A stretch of DNA of 64,000 bases from Sulfitobacter sp. DFL-14 (GCF_003335585.1 NZ_QBFD01000004.1:103250-167249); one strand, 5' to 3'; numbered from the stretch's first letter, positions 27,316 to 36,779 are shown. Notes: generated from the letters alone by a model not told the origin. Made by a program: numbers and translations.

Positions 27316-27492
27316 AAAAGTGCGGCAGGCTCAGGTAGGCTTACATCGGAGCATGATGTGATCGATTCCTGATAAGCATAGTTATGTAAAATATCTCATT
27401 GCCTGCGGCGCGCGCCTTTGGCCTCTTTGCGTATGCCCCGAGGGTCGCCCCCGAAAGCGCACTTGTTCGACCTTGACGAATGATCCAGAAAG

Positions 27493-28416
27493 ATGATCGA
27501 ATCGGGGCAAATGATAAAAAGCCGCATCACCCTCAAGCAATTGGAAGCCTTTGTCGGCGTCGTTGACATGGGGTCCTTTCGCAAGGCCGCGGCCATTCTT
27601 GGCACGACGCAGCCGAATATATCCAGCCGAATTTCTTCACTGGAGGAAAATCTTGGTGTCATCCTCATGCATCGCGACGCGGGTTCCGTCAGGCTGACCG
27701 AAAAAGGCAAGGCGCTGCTGGTTTCTGCACGACAGGTGCTATGGAATGCCGAAGCCTTTCTCGAAGCGGCCGAGCGGCGGGATCTTGTGGAGGACCGGCT
27801 GCGTCTTGGGGTTACGGAGCTGATCGCCTGTACCTGGCTGCATGCCTTTCTGCGCCGGTTCAGAGAGGTCTATCCCTCGGTCGGGGTCGAACTGGAAGTC
27901 GGCCTCTCCTCCGAGATCGAAAAGCAGCTTGCAACGGGTCAGATCGACCTGGCTTTGCAGATCGGGCCCTTCGACTACGATGTCGGCAGCGCGCTGCCGC
28001 TTCGGACCTACCGCTACGCCTGGATTGCAGCGCCGGAGCTGGCCGGAGACAACGCCGGGCGCAGGCCGATGACGGCCTTGCTGAAATCCCCTGTTCTTAC
28101 CCACGGCAGGCGCACGTTGGCCACGCGGGAACTGGCAAAATTTACCGAGGCTGGAAACCTGGCGACGGATCAGATCGTCTATTCCAGCAGCCTCGCCTCT
28201 TGCGTCCAGATGGCGATTGACGGCGTGGGCTTTGCCCTTTTGCCCGCCGCATTGGTCCGCGACCAGCTGAAGGCGGGAAACCTGGTCGAAGTCACGACGG
28301 ACTGGCTGCCAACCGCGCTTGAGTTTCACGCACGCTTCGATGAAAGCCGCGTGCCGAGGTTTGTTTCGGTGGCCGCCGGATATGCGATTGAGACTGCAGA
28401 TGTCTGGGATGAATAG
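27493..28416 (+). CDS. LysR-family transcriptional regulator (upstream of first hyuAB)
   Basis: This 307-residue regulator has an N-terminal helix-turn-helix (ITLKQLEAFVGVVDMGSF, AAILGTTQPNISSRISSLE) and a C-terminal periplasmic-binding-like sensing domain. It lies 161 bases upstream of hyuA on the same strand and resembles the LysR gene at 53460 in its position before a hyuAB pair and in its sensing-domain motif (YSSSLASCVQMAIDGVGFALLP here, FSSSSLSACFRLVEAGLGVAALP-like there). It therefore probably controls hyuAB. ATG 27511 is an alternative start. The 230 bases upstream hold no gene. Confidence 0.88.
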   Translation: MIESGQMIKSRITLKQLEAFVGVVDMGSFRKAAAILGTTQPNISSRISSLEENLGVILMHRDAGSVRLTEKGKALLVSARQVLWNAEAFLEAAERRDLVEDRLRLGVTELIACTWLHAFLRRFREVYPSVGVELEVGLSSEIEKQLATGQIDLALQIGPFDYDVGSALPLRTYRYAWIAAPELAGDNAGRRPMTALLKSPVLTHGRRTLATRELAKFTEAGNLATDQIVYSSSLASCVQMAIDGVGFALLPAALVRDQLKAGNLVEVTTDWLPTALEFHARFDESRVPRFVSVAAGYAIETADVWDE

Positions 28417-28464
28417 ATCAAGAAAACTTATCACCCTTAGAAGATATAAGAATTTGTCTTGATC
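28416..28464. repeat. Interrupted inverted repeat between lysR and hyuA
   Basis: GATCAAG (28416-28422) matches CTTGATC (28458-28464), and inside these CTTAT (28427-28431) matches ATAAG (28446-28450). It starts at the lysR stop codon and could be either a weak terminator or part of the hyuA control region. Confidence 0.4.
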
Positions 28465-28577
28465 TGCGGTCTGTGCAACCTCGGGGGCAAGTTCACCCCC
28501 GCCGCAGCGCCTGAAGTGATACGCTGGCGCGCCGGATCAGAGACCATCTTTTTGCCCGGTCGTGAAAGAGAGATAGA

Positions 28578-30659
28578 ATGAAGTCAGCAACAAATCGTCT
28601 TGGCGTCGACATTGGCGGAACCTTTACCGATGTCGTGTTGGAAAAAGGCGGCGTGCCCTACTCTACCAAGGTGCTGACCACCTATGCTGCCCCTGAGAAT
28701 GCGATCATCGACGGCATGCACCAGGTCTGTGCCAAGGCGGGGATTTCGCCGGGCGATATCGGGCAGATCATCCATGGCACCACCCTGGCGACCAATGCGC
28801 TGATTGAACGGCGCGGTGCAAAGACGGCGCTGATCACAACAGAAGGATTCCGCGATGTGATCGAAATGCGGACGGAAAGCAGGTTCGAGCAATATGACCT
28901 GAACCTGACGCTTCCCGAACCATTGCTGCCGCGTCAGATGCGCTTCACGGTGTCTGAGCGGGTCAATGCGCGTGGCGAGGTCATGATCCCGCTTGACCGC
29001 GCGGCGGTCGAGGCTGTTGCCGACCAGATCGCGGAAGCAAATGTCGAAAGCGTCGCGGTCGGTCTGATCCATTCCTATCTCAACCCCGATCACGAGCGCC
29101 TGATCCGCGATGTGCTGGCTGAGCGTTTGCCCGATGTGGCGGTGTCGATTTCTTCGGAAGTTTCGCCCCAGATGCGCGAATACGAACGCTTCAACACGGT
29201 GGTCGCCAACGCTTTCATCAAGCCGCTGATGGCCTCCTATCTCGGTCGGCTCGAAAACCGGTTGCGCGATGAGGGTGTCGATTGCCGCATTTTCCTGATG
29301 CATTCGGGGGGTGGCATTATCTCCATTCAGAACGCGGCCGAGTTCCCGGTGCGTCTGGTCGAAAGCGGCCCCGCCGGGGGCGCTGTCTTTGCGGCGCATA
29401 TCGCGGCGCGGTACGGGCTGGACAAGGTGTTGAGCTTTGACATGGGGGGCACCACCGCTAAGATCTGCCTCATCAAGAACCAGACCCCAAAGACCAGCCG
29501 CGTGTTCGAGGTCGCGCGGACTTACCGGTTCAAAAAGGGCTCAGGCATGCCGATCTCGATCCCGGTGATCGACATGGTCGAGATCGGGGCGGGCGGCGGA
29601 TCGCTGGCGCATGTGGATACGATGCGCCAGATCCGCGTCGGGCCGGAAAGCGCAGGGTCCGAACCTGGCCCTGCCTGTTACGGGCGCGGTGGTGAACGCC
29701 CCGCGGTGACCGATGCCGATCTGGTTCTGGGCAAGCTTGACCCCGACAATTTCGCGGGTGGGTCGATCAAACTGAATACAACGCAGTCGCATGATGCCCT
29801 GAACGCCCATATCGGCAGCAAGCTTGACATGGAGGCAGTCGAAGCTGCCTTTGGCGTCGCCGAAATGGTGGATGAAAACATGGCCAATGCCGCAAGGGTT
29901 CATGCGGTTGAGAATGGCGAAGATCTGTCGGAATACACGATGATCGCCTTTGGCGGCGCCGCCCCCCTGCACGCCGGTCGGCTCTGCGAGAAACTGGGCG
30001 TGACCCGCCTGATCGTGCCGCCCGGTGCCGGTGTCGGGTCGGCCATCGGCTTTCTGCGCGCGCCTTTCAGCTTTGAGGCCAACCGCTCCGTCTACATGCG
30101 GCTGAGCGATTTTGACGAGAGCCTGATCCGTGATCTGCTGACCGAGCTGCGGGACGAGGCCACCGGTTTTGTGCGGACCAGCGACGAGGTCAGCCCGATC
30201 CTGGCGGAGTTCAAGGTCTACATGCGGTACGCAGGACAGGGCTGGGAGATTCCCATCGGCCTGACCGAAGCCCAGGCAATGAACCCCGATGCCGCCACAT
30301 TCCTCGCGCGGTTCGAAGAGGAGTATGCCAAACTCTTCGGGCGCACGGTGTCCGGCATGGATATCGAGATCACGGTCTGGTCGGTCAACGCCACGACGCC
30401 GCCGGAAAAGGTAGCACCCGTGGAGGTTACCGAAGGCCGCGCTGTCGCGGAAGCCAGCGGCACAAGGCAGCTTTTTGACGCGGGCCTTGGGGCGTTTGCC
30501 TCGGCGCAGGTGGTGGAACGGAGCAATCTGAAATCAGGCCATACCGTTCAGGGTCCCGCCGCGCTGACCGAAGACGAAACCACGATCATCATTCCCGACA
30601 GCCGCGCCGCCATTCAACGGCCCGACGGCTGTATCGACATTGTCCTGAAAGGAGCCTGA
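28578..30659 (+). CDS. hyuA: Hydantoinase/oxoprolinase family protein, HyuA-type subunit (first copy)
   Basis: The 693-residue protein is an ASKHA-fold ATPase. It has the phosphate-binding GVDIGGTFTDVVLEKGG at residues 9-25, HGTTLATNALIERRG at about 66-80, SFDMGGTTAKICLI near 290, GAGGGSLAHVD near 340 and PAVTDADLVLGKL near 375. With HyuB it forms an enzyme that uses ATP to open a cyclic amide (N-methylhydantoin, 5-oxoproline) or, in the acetone carboxylase branch, to carboxylate a ketone. No third small subunit of the acetone carboxylase kind follows, so an amidase role is more likely. GAGAG precedes the ATG. The true substrate is unknown. Confidence 0.88.
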   Translation: MKSATNRLGVDIGGTFTDVVLEKGGVPYSTKVLTTYAAPENAIIDGMHQVCAKAGISPGDIGQIIHGTTLATNALIERRGAKTALITTEGFRDVIEMRTESRFEQYDLNLTLPEPLLPRQMRFTVSERVNARGEVMIPLDRAAVEAVADQIAEANVESVAVGLIHSYLNPDHERLIRDVLAERLPDVAVSISSEVSPQMREYERFNTVVANAFIKPLMASYLGRLENRLRDEGVDCRIFLMHSGGGIISIQNAAEFPVRLVESGPAGGAVFAAHIAARYGLDKVLSFDMGGTTAKICLIKNQTPKTSRVFEVARTYRFKKGSGMPISIPVIDMVEIGAGGGSLAHVDTMRQIRVGPESAGSEPGPACYGRGGERPAVTDADLVLGKLDPDNFAGGSIKLNTTQSHDALNAHIGSKLDMEAVEAAFGVAEMVDENMANAARVHAVENGEDLSEYTMIAFGGAAPLHAGRLCEKLGVTRLIVPPGAGVGSAIGFLRAPFSFEANRSVYMRLSDFDESLIRDLLTELRDEATGFVRTSDEVSPILAEFKVYMRYAGQGWEIPIGLTEAQAMNPDAATFLARFEEEYAKLFGRTVSGMDIEITVWSVNATTPPEKVAPVEVTEGRAVAEASGTRQLFDAGLGAFASAQVVERSNLKSGHTVQGPAALTEDETTIIIPDSRAAIQRPDGCIDIVLKGA

Positions 30660-30662
30660 ACG

Positions 30663-32372
30663 ATGGCAACCAAACATTCCAATGTCTCGTTCCAGGTGAT
30701 GTGGAACCGCCTGATCTCGGTGGTCGAGGAACAGGCGCAGGCGCTTGTCCGCACGGCCTTTTCCACCAGTGTCCGCGAGGCGGGCGATTTGTCGGCGGGC
30801 GTCTATGACATCCATGGCAGGATGCTGGCACAGGCGGTAACGGGGACGCCGGGGCACGTCAATGCCATGGCCGACGCGGTTGCACATTTCATCCGGCGGA
30901 TCGGCCGCCAGAACATGTTCGAGGGCGACGTATACCTGACCAACGATCCTTGGGAAGGCACCGGCCACCTGCACGACATCACCATGGTCACGCCCTCCTT
31001 TCACAACAATGTCCTCGTCGGCTTTTTTGCCTGTACCGCCCATATCGTCGACATCGGCGGTCGCGGCTTTGGTGCCGATGCGGCCAGCGTCTATGAAGAG
31101 GGTCTGTATCTGCCCATCATGAAGTTCGCCGAACGTGGCGAAGTGGACGAGACCCTGATCCGGATTGTGCGTGGCAACGTGCGCGAACCCGACCAGCTGA
31201 TCGGCGACATGTACGCGCTGGCGACCTGCAACGGGATCGGCCATCGTCGGCTGATCGAGATGATGACGGAATTCAATCTGGCTGATCTGGAAGGGATCGC
31301 CGAATTCATCCTCGACAATTCCCGCCGTGCCACGCTTGAGCGCATCGCCGCCCTGCCCCGCACCTCGGCGGAGGGTGAGATGACCGTTGACGGCTTCGAT
31401 GTGCCGATCACGCTGAAGGTAAGGGTCACGGTGCATGAAGACCGGATCGTGTCGGATTTCACCGGGACAAGCGGGCTGGACAAGAAGGGCATCAACTGCC
31501 CGCTGGTCTATACCAAGGCCTATGCCTGCTATGCGCTGAAGGTGGCGATTGCGCCCGAGATTCCGAACAACCATGCCTCTCTTGCCCCCTTCGAGATCGA
31601 AGCGCCGGAGAACACCATCGTCAACGCGGTGCATCCCGCGCCTGTCGCGCTGCGGCATATCGTCGGCCACTTCGTGCCGGACACGGTGTTCAACGCTTTT
31701 GACAAGATCGTGCCCGGCCTTGTCCCGGCAGAAGGCGCAGGCTGTCTGTGCAATTTTCAGGTCTCGCTCCGGCCCCGGTCCGATGGGCCCGCCCCGGCGG
31801 ATGCGCGGCGGTCAGAGGTGCTGACGTTCAACTCCGGCGGGTCAGGCGCGCGGCCCGACTTTGACGGGCTGAACGCGACGGCCTTCCCCTCCGGTGTGAT
31901 GACCATGCCGATCGAGGCGACGGAGCACGCAGGCCCGGTCATCATCTGGCGCAAGGAATTGCGCCCAGACAGCGGCGGCGCGGGACGGACGCGCGGCGGG
32001 TTGGGGCAGTTCATGGAAGTGGGCGCGTTGGAAGGGCATGAATTCGACATTCAGGCCATGTTCGACCGGGGCCAGCATCCGGCACGGGGCAGTCGCGGCG
32101 GCCTGAACGGTGCGCCCACCACCATCGCACTGGACGATGGCACCGAAATGCGCGTGAAGGGCAAGCAGTTTGTTCCTCATGGAAGGAAGGTTATCATGGC
32201 CTTCCCCGGCGGGGCTGGCTACGGCGACCCCAGGAGCCGCGACAAGGCTCTGGTCCGGCGCGATCTTGCGCGTGGCTATATCACTGCCGAGACCGCTGCC
32301 CGCGACTATGGGCTGGGCGCCGAAGAGATCAAGGAAATCGAAGCTGCGATACGAAAAGGCGAGGCCCTGTGA
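30663..32372 (+). CDS. hyuB: Hydantoinase/oxoprolinase family protein, HyuB-type subunit (first copy)
   Basis: The 569-residue partner of HyuA starts 3 bases after its stop, with AGGAG in front. Family blocks include AGDLSAGVYDIHGRMLAQ (about 40-57), VYLTNDPWEGTGHLHDI (about 93-109), NSGGSGARPDFDGLNAT, the glycine-rich GGAGRTRGGLGQ and the C-terminal PGGAGYGDP. Length is normal for HyuB. The gene ends before a perfect 10-base-pair hairpin shared with the convergent gene. It shares its whole plan, but only part of its sequence, with the second HyuB at 56501. Confidence 0.88.
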   Translation: MATKHSNVSFQVMWNRLISVVEEQAQALVRTAFSTSVREAGDLSAGVYDIHGRMLAQAVTGTPGHVNAMADAVAHFIRRIGRQNMFEGDVYLTNDPWEGTGHLHDITMVTPSFHNNVLVGFFACTAHIVDIGGRGFGADAASVYEEGLYLPIMKFAERGEVDETLIRIVRGNVREPDQLIGDMYALATCNGIGHRRLIEMMTEFNLADLEGIAEFILDNSRRATLERIAALPRTSAEGEMTVDGFDVPITLKVRVTVHEDRIVSDFTGTSGLDKKGINCPLVYTKAYACYALKVAIAPEIPNNHASLAPFEIEAPENTIVNAVHPAPVALRHIVGHFVPDTVFNAFDKIVPGLVPAEGAGCLCNFQVSLRPRSDGPAPADARRSEVLTFNSGGSGARPDFDGLNATAFPSGVMTMPIEATEHAGPVIIWRKELRPDSGGAGRTRGGLGQFMEVGALEGHEFDIQAMFDRGQHPARGSRGGLNGAPTTIALDDGTEMRVKGKQFVPHGRKVIMAFPGGAGYGDPRSRDKALVRRDLARGYITAETAARDYGLGAEEIKEIEAAIRKGEAL

Positions 32373-32380
32373 AAACACAC

Positions 32381-32404
32381 AGACGCCCCGCCGCCGGGGC
32401 GTCT
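32381..32404. terminator. Two-way terminator between hyuB and the AhpD-like gene
   Basis: AGACGCCCCG (32381-32390) and CGGGGCGTCT (32395-32404) form a perfect 10-base-pair stem with a 4-base loop between convergent genes. On the minus strand it is followed by GTGTGTTTT; the plus-strand side lacks a clear T-run. Its right arm touches the stop codon of the minus-strand gene. Confidence 0.65.
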
Positions 32405-32972
32405 ATCTTCCCATGGTGTAGAATTCCGCGTTGGGGCGCATCGACGTGAAATTGGCCATCCGGTTCGACAGGCCGAAGAAGGACGTCACACCGGCGATGT
32501 CCCAGATATCCTCATCGGTGAAACCATGCGCGCGCAGGTCTTCGAAATCCTGCGTGCAGATCGCCTGGGCGTTGTTCGAGACCTTCATGGCAAAGTCCAG
32601 CATCGCCATCTGGCGCGGCGTGATATCGGCCTTGCGGTAGTTGATGGCCACCTGATCGGCAATCAGCGGATCCTTTGCCCTGATACGCAGGATCGCGCCA
32701 TGGGCAACCACGCAATACTGACAGCCATTGTCGTTGGAGGTGGCGACGATGATCATCTCGCGGTCCGCCTTGGTCAGCCCGCTGTCCTTTTCCATCAGCG
32801 TGTCGTGGTAGGCCATGAAGGCGCGAAACTCTTCCGGGCGGTGTGCGAGGGCCAGGAACACGTTTGGGATGAAACCTGCTTTCTCCTGCACGGCGAGGAT
32901 CGTTTCGCGGATGTCTTCGGGTAAGTCCTCAAGCGCCGGTGTCGGATAGCGGCTGATGGGTTTGTCAGTCAT
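32403..32972 (-). CDS. Peroxidase-related protein of the AhpD/carboxymuconolactone decarboxylase fold
   Basis: This 189-residue all-helical protein has the AhpD-type redox motif CQYCVVAH (Cys84, Cys87, His91) with an upstream Glu72, which together form the proton relay of AhpD-like peroxidases. It belongs to the group often named uncharacterised peroxidase-related enzymes. It probably reduces peroxides or acts as a thiol-disulfide partner in the cytoplasm. AAAAGGA precedes the ATG. It lies 64 bases downstream of the molybdopterin reductase gene and may be in its operon; both would then act on oxidised molecules, which is an inference. Confidence 0.82.
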   Translation of the reverse strand: MTDKPISRYPTPALEDLPEDIRETILAVQEKAGFIPNVFLALAHRPEEFRAFMAYHDTLMEKDSGLTKADREMIIVATSNDNGCQYCVVAHGAILRIRAKDPLIADQVAINYRKADITPRQMAMLDFAMKVSNNAQAICTQDFEDLRAHGFTDEDIWDIAGVTSFFGLSNRMANFTSMRPNAEFYTMGR

Positions 32973-33036
32973 GTATTGTCCTTTTGGAGAGTGATTTCGG
33001 TCATTGCGCGGTCGACCTTTCGGGCCTGAGGGAAAT

Positions 33037-35352
33037 TCAACCGCTGCCCTGGCGGACCAGCGCGTCGATCTCTTGCTGGTAGACTACCGTGCTGTCGCGG
33101 GTGTTCGCCGCCACGACCTCCACATTGACCATGCAGGTTTGCGCCGATGGTCCCTGCCCGAAGGCGGATGTCGGAATGTCGAGGGTGAGGACATTGGGAT
33201 TGCCCGACAGGTCGAGCCCGCTCACCGGATCCCGCGTCAGCCAGGCCCCGACCGGCAGCACCAGAACGCCCTGACGCAGGGTCTCGGTCAGATGCGCCGT
33301 TGCGATGCATTGGCCGCGTGCGTTCCACAGCCGCACGGTATCGCCCTCCCCGATCTGACGCGCCCGGGCGTCTGCCGGATGCATCCGGACCTGTTCGCGG
33401 CCCTTGCGCTTCTGCTCAAGGCTGGATGGGCCGGTTTCAAGCTGGCTGTGCAAGCGGCCCGGCGGTTGGCTGGAGATGAGGTGAAGCATATCATCTACCT
33501 GTGCCATCCCCAACCATTCCGCAGGCTCCTGCCAGGCGGGATGGCTGGGAAATCCGGGCAGGTCCAGCTGGGCCAGCTTTTTGCTGCCAAGCACGATCTT
33601 CCCGCTTTCCGTTCGCAGGGGGTTGGCCGCCGGGTCGTCCCTGAACGCGGACAGATAGGTGTTGTCCCTTGTCATCGGAACCTGCACCCAGCCCTGTTCC
33701 CAGAAGTCATCGAAGTCGGGCATCCGGGTATCGGTGGCGGTGCGGATGTAATCCGCGCTTTGCTGGTAGAGATGGCGAATCCAGCCCATCTCGTCCCGCC
33801 CTTCGGTAAAACCCGCCTCGACCCCCAGATGGCGCGCGAGGGCGCTGAAAATCTCGTAGTCGGAACGGGCCTCGCCCATCGGCTCGATCACCTTGTGCAT
33901 TGCCACATAATGTTCAGAGCGCCGTGAACCGGCGATATCGTTGCGCTCAAGCGACGTGGTGGCGGGCAATATGATATCGGCCCGGCGCGCGGTCGCCGTC
34001 ATCATCGGATCCTGCACGATGATGGTTTCGGGGCGCTGCCAGGCCTCTTGAAGGCGGTTGAGGTCCTGATGATGGTGATAGGGGTTGCCGCCCGCCCAAT
34101 AGACCAGCCGGATGTCCGGATAGCTGTGGGTCTCACCCTGATAGGTGAAGGGCGCCCCCGGCGACAACAGCAGGTCGCTGATGCGGGCCACCGGAATGAA
34201 ACTGTCGATGGGCTTCGGCCCCTGTGACATACCGGGTGAGACTCCTTCCCCGAACGGGCCGCCGACCCCGTTGAGCGACCCGAAGCCATAGGCGACGCCC
34301 CCGCCCGTCAGCCCGATCTGCCCGATCAGCGCGGCAAGCCCCAGCGCCGACCAATAGACATGCTCGCCATGATGCGCCCGCTGCAAGGCCCAGCTCAGCG
34401 TCAGGAAACTGCGGGTGGCGGTCAGGGTCCCGGACAGATTCCGGATTTGCGCGGCCGGAATGCCGGTGATCGCTTCGGCCCATTCCGCGTTTTTCTCGAC
34501 ACCATCCGGCTTTCCCGAAAGGTAGTCGAGAAACTGCCCGGCCCCGCTGGTATGTCGATCCAGAAAGTCCTGATCGTGGCGGCCATCGCGCAGGATTTCA
34601 CCCGCCAGTCCCAGCATCAGGGCGGCATCGGTGTTCGGCCTGATCGGCCACCAATCGGCCTCCATCCAGTCCGGCAGATCGTCCTTGCAAGGCGAGACGT
34701 GGACGATCCTGACCCCGGCATCGCGCAGCTTTCTCAGCATCTCGGGCAGCAGATGCGTGGCCAGACCCCCGGCTTCGGATTGGGCTGTCCGGGGGGTGAG
34801 AGCGCCAAACACCACCAGGGTCTCTGTGTTGCCGGGCAGCGTATCCATGGTTGTCGCCCGGCCAGAGCAGGCGTCGGCATTGCCCAGAACATGCCGCAGG
34901 ATCACGGGGCCTGCGGCAATCGAATAGGTATCGACATGGCCGGTATAGCCGCCCACGAGGTTCAGCATCCGCTTGAGCAGGGTCGCCGCATGGTGGAACC
35001 GCCCGCAGCTTGTCCAGCCGTAGGAGCCGGCAAAGATCGAGGCGTTTCCGTGATCCCGGCTGACGCGTGCTATTTCCCCCGCCACCAGCGAAAGCGCCTC
35101 CTCCCAGCTTACCGGGATGAACTTGTCATTCCCGTTGCGGGTCCGATTGCCCGCGGCACCACCGGGTTGCCAGCCCTCGCGCACCATCGGTTGCAGGATG
35201 CGACGGTCCGTCTTGGTCCATTCCGTCACTGAAGGAATGATCGGGGACGGGTCCGGATCGCCCTTGAACGGCTCCGTGCCGACAAGGCGGCCGTTTTCGA
35301 CCAGGCAGGTGAATGCACCCCAGTGAGTGCAATGCGGGATCCGTTGTGGCAT
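33037..35352 (-). CDS. Cytoplasmic molybdopterin oxidoreductase, biotin/S-oxide reductase (BisC/DorA) type
   Basis: The 771-residue enzyme belongs to the DMSO-reductase family group that carries serine on molybdenum: Ser115 in GSYGWTSCGRFHHA is the likely ligand. There is no N-terminal 4Fe-4S cysteine motif and no Tat signal, so it should be cytoplasmic like BisC, which is nearly the same length. Further bis-MGD-binding blocks include WAGGNPYHHHQDLNRL near 430 and VQDPMMTATARRADIILPATT near 460. It could reduce biotin sulfoxide, methionine sulfoxide or another S- or N-oxide. AAGGAAA stands before the ATG. The AhpD-like gene follows on the same strand. Confidence 0.85.
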   Translation of the reverse strand: MPQRIPHCTHWGAFTCLVENGRLVGTEPFKGDPDPSPIIPSVTEWTKTDRRILQPMVREGWQPGGAAGNRTRNGNDKFIPVSWEEALSLVAGEIARVSRDHGNASIFAGSYGWTSCGRFHHAATLLKRMLNLVGGYTGHVDTYSIAAGPVILRHVLGNADACSGRATTMDTLPGNTETLVVFGALTPRTAQSEAGGLATHLLPEMLRKLRDAGVRIVHVSPCKDDLPDWMEADWWPIRPNTDAALMLGLAGEILRDGRHDQDFLDRHTSGAGQFLDYLSGKPDGVEKNAEWAEAITGIPAAQIRNLSGTLTATRSFLTLSWALQRAHHGEHVYWSALGLAALIGQIGLTGGGVAYGFGSLNGVGGPFGEGVSPGMSQGPKPIDSFIPVARISDLLLSPGAPFTYQGETHSYPDIRLVYWAGGNPYHHHQDLNRLQEAWQRPETIIVQDPMMTATARRADIILPATTSLERNDIAGSRRSEHYVAMHKVIEPMGEARSDYEIFSALARHLGVEAGFTEGRDEMGWIRHLYQQSADYIRTATDTRMPDFDDFWEQGWVQVPMTRDNTYLSAFRDDPAANPLRTESGKIVLGSKKLAQLDLPGFPSHPAWQEPAEWLGMAQVDDMLHLISSQPPGRLHSQLETGPSSLEQKRKGREQVRMHPADARARQIGEGDTVRLWNARGQCIATAHLTETLRQGVLVLPVGAWLTRDPVSGLDLSGNPNVLTLDIPTSAFGQGPSAQTCMVNVEVVAANTRDSTVVYQQEIDALVRQGSG

Positions 35353-35411
35353 CGGGATTTCCTTTGTCGGGTTTCGCGGGCCGGGACCAAGGCCTGGCCC
35401 GCGGGTTCTTT

Positions 35412-35876
35412 TCAGGACAGAGTAATAACGTTGGAATGCTTGCGCATGAACTCTTCGTTCAGTTCCACGCCGAGCCCCGGCCCGTCCGGCACGGCAAAGC
35501 GTCCCTTTAGCGGCTGAAGATCCTGCAGACAGATGTTCTGGTTGCCTTCCAGCGTCGAATAGATGTGATGCTCGTGAATCTCGAAATTCGGGATGGAGGC
35601 CTCCACATGCAGGGCCGCCGCGGTGGAGATCGGCGTGCCGCAGACATGCCCCTGTACCGTCACCTCATAGATATGCGCCATGTCGCAGACTTTCTTGCCT
35701 TCGGTGCTGCCCCCGACAAGGCAGAAGTCCGGCTGTACCATGTCGAAGGCGCCATCCTCCAGATATTCCCGGAACTGCCGGCGGGTGAAAATTCGTTCGC
35801 CCCCGGTCATGCGGGTCGAGGGCATGCGTTGTTTGAGAACCCTGGCCGGGAGGGCGCTGTTCAGCAGGTGTTTCAC
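35412..35876 (-). pseudogene. Remnant of an enolase-superfamily (mandelate racemase/galactonate dehydratase-like) gene
   Basis: Only the C-terminal third of such an enzyme is present, about 134 residues from TGGERIFTRRQFREYLEDG through FDMVQPDFCLVGG and GHVCGTPISTAAALHV to FAVPDGPGLGVEL. The His/Glu region of the active site is partly kept, but the capping domain and the first half of the barrel are missing. The first 21 codons of the open frame do not look like the family, and upstream sequence turns into AT-rich control DNA of the divergent IclR gene. I therefore read it as a deletion remnant. It stands 59 bases downstream of the reductase gene region boundary, on the same strand. Confidence 0.75.
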
Positions 35877-35945
35877 AATTTCCCAGCATTTATCGTATAG
35901 CGATTTTGTGCTTTGTATATCAACTTAGTATCGTCAAAACTGTGC

Positions 35946-35966
35946 GGTCAATAATAAATTTTGACC
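35946..35966. promoter_or_regulatory. Candidate operator upstream of the IclR pair
   Basis: GGTCAA (35946-35951) and TTGACC (35961-35966) form an inverted repeat with 9 bases between. A second arm, GTCAAAA at 35933-35939, also matches TTTTGAC at 35959-35965. The stretch is AT-rich and about 50 bases before the IclR start. Confidence 0.45.
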
Positions 35967-36011
35967 TGGCATGCCCGTTCGGCTTTAATCCCCCTCAACT
36001 TTCCTGAGAGA

Positions 36012-36779
36012 ATGGGGAACCTGGCGATGGGGTCGAACGCGCTTCTCAAGGCGTTGCAGGTGCTTGAGACCTTTCAGAACGACAATGGTGTGCTCACGGT
36101 TCAGGATATGGCCGATCAGACCCGGCAAACCAAAAGTTCCGCCCAACGCAGCGTCTATACGCTTGAAAAGCTGGGGTATCTGGAACGCTACGACGACAGT
36201 GCCCGCTATGTGCCGGGGCGATCCTGCCTGGGCCCGGCTTATGGGTTTCTGCAGAACAACCGGTTGCTGGAGGCCGCGACACCCTTCCTTCTGGACCTCT
36301 CCGAAAAAGTCGGCATGCGGGCGCACCTTTCCGTGCTGGAAGGGACCGATATCATCTACCTGTCCCGTATCCCGTCGCAGGAAGAGCGGCTGACCCTGTC
36401 GCCGCTGGGAAAGCGCTGGCCCGCGGTCAATGCCAGTTCCGGCCGGGCGATTCTGGCGGCCCTGCCCGCAGAAGAACGGGAGCGTATAATCACCGCGTCA
36501 CGGTTGAAGAAGATCACATCCCAGACGCTTGTTGATCTGCCTTCAATCTCCGAGGCCATCCAGAAAGCGAAGGCTGACGGCTACGCTTACCAGCGCGAGG
36601 AGGTTCTGCCCGGGGTCGCCTCTGTCAGTTCGGCGGTTGTCGGAACAAATGGCCAGGTGTACGGCGCAGTCATTCTGAGCGGCCCCGTGGCCAGGTTCCA
36701 GGATCCCGAAGACAGGCACAGGTTGGGCGAGGCGGTTGTGCAGGCCACCTGTTCAATCGGGGCATGCAACCTGGCATGA
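36012..36779 (+). CDS. IclR-family transcriptional regulator, first of a tandem pair
   Basis: The 255-residue protein has an N-terminal winged helix (ALLKALQVLETFQ, MADQTRQTKSSAQRSVYTLEKLGYLERYD) and the IclR effector domain (MRAHLSVLEGTDIIYLSRIP, NASSGRAILAALP, GYAYQREEVLPGVASVSSAV). ATG 36012 and 36027 are both possible; an earlier frame extension to 35961 would cover the operator-like repeat. The next IclR gene overlaps its stop by four bases. It lies divergent from the enolase-superfamily remnant, which may once have been its target. Confidence 0.88.
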   Translation: MGNLAMGSNALLKALQVLETFQNDNGVLTVQDMADQTRQTKSSAQRSVYTLEKLGYLERYDDSARYVPGRSCLGPAYGFLQNNRLLEAATPFLLDLSEKVGMRAHLSVLEGTDIIYLSRIPSQEERLTLSPLGKRWPAVNASSGRAILAALPAEERERIITASRLKKITSQTLVDLPSISEAIQKAKADGYAYQREEVLPGVASVSSAVVGTNGQVYGAVILSGPVARFQDPEDRHRLGEAVVQATCSIGACNLA

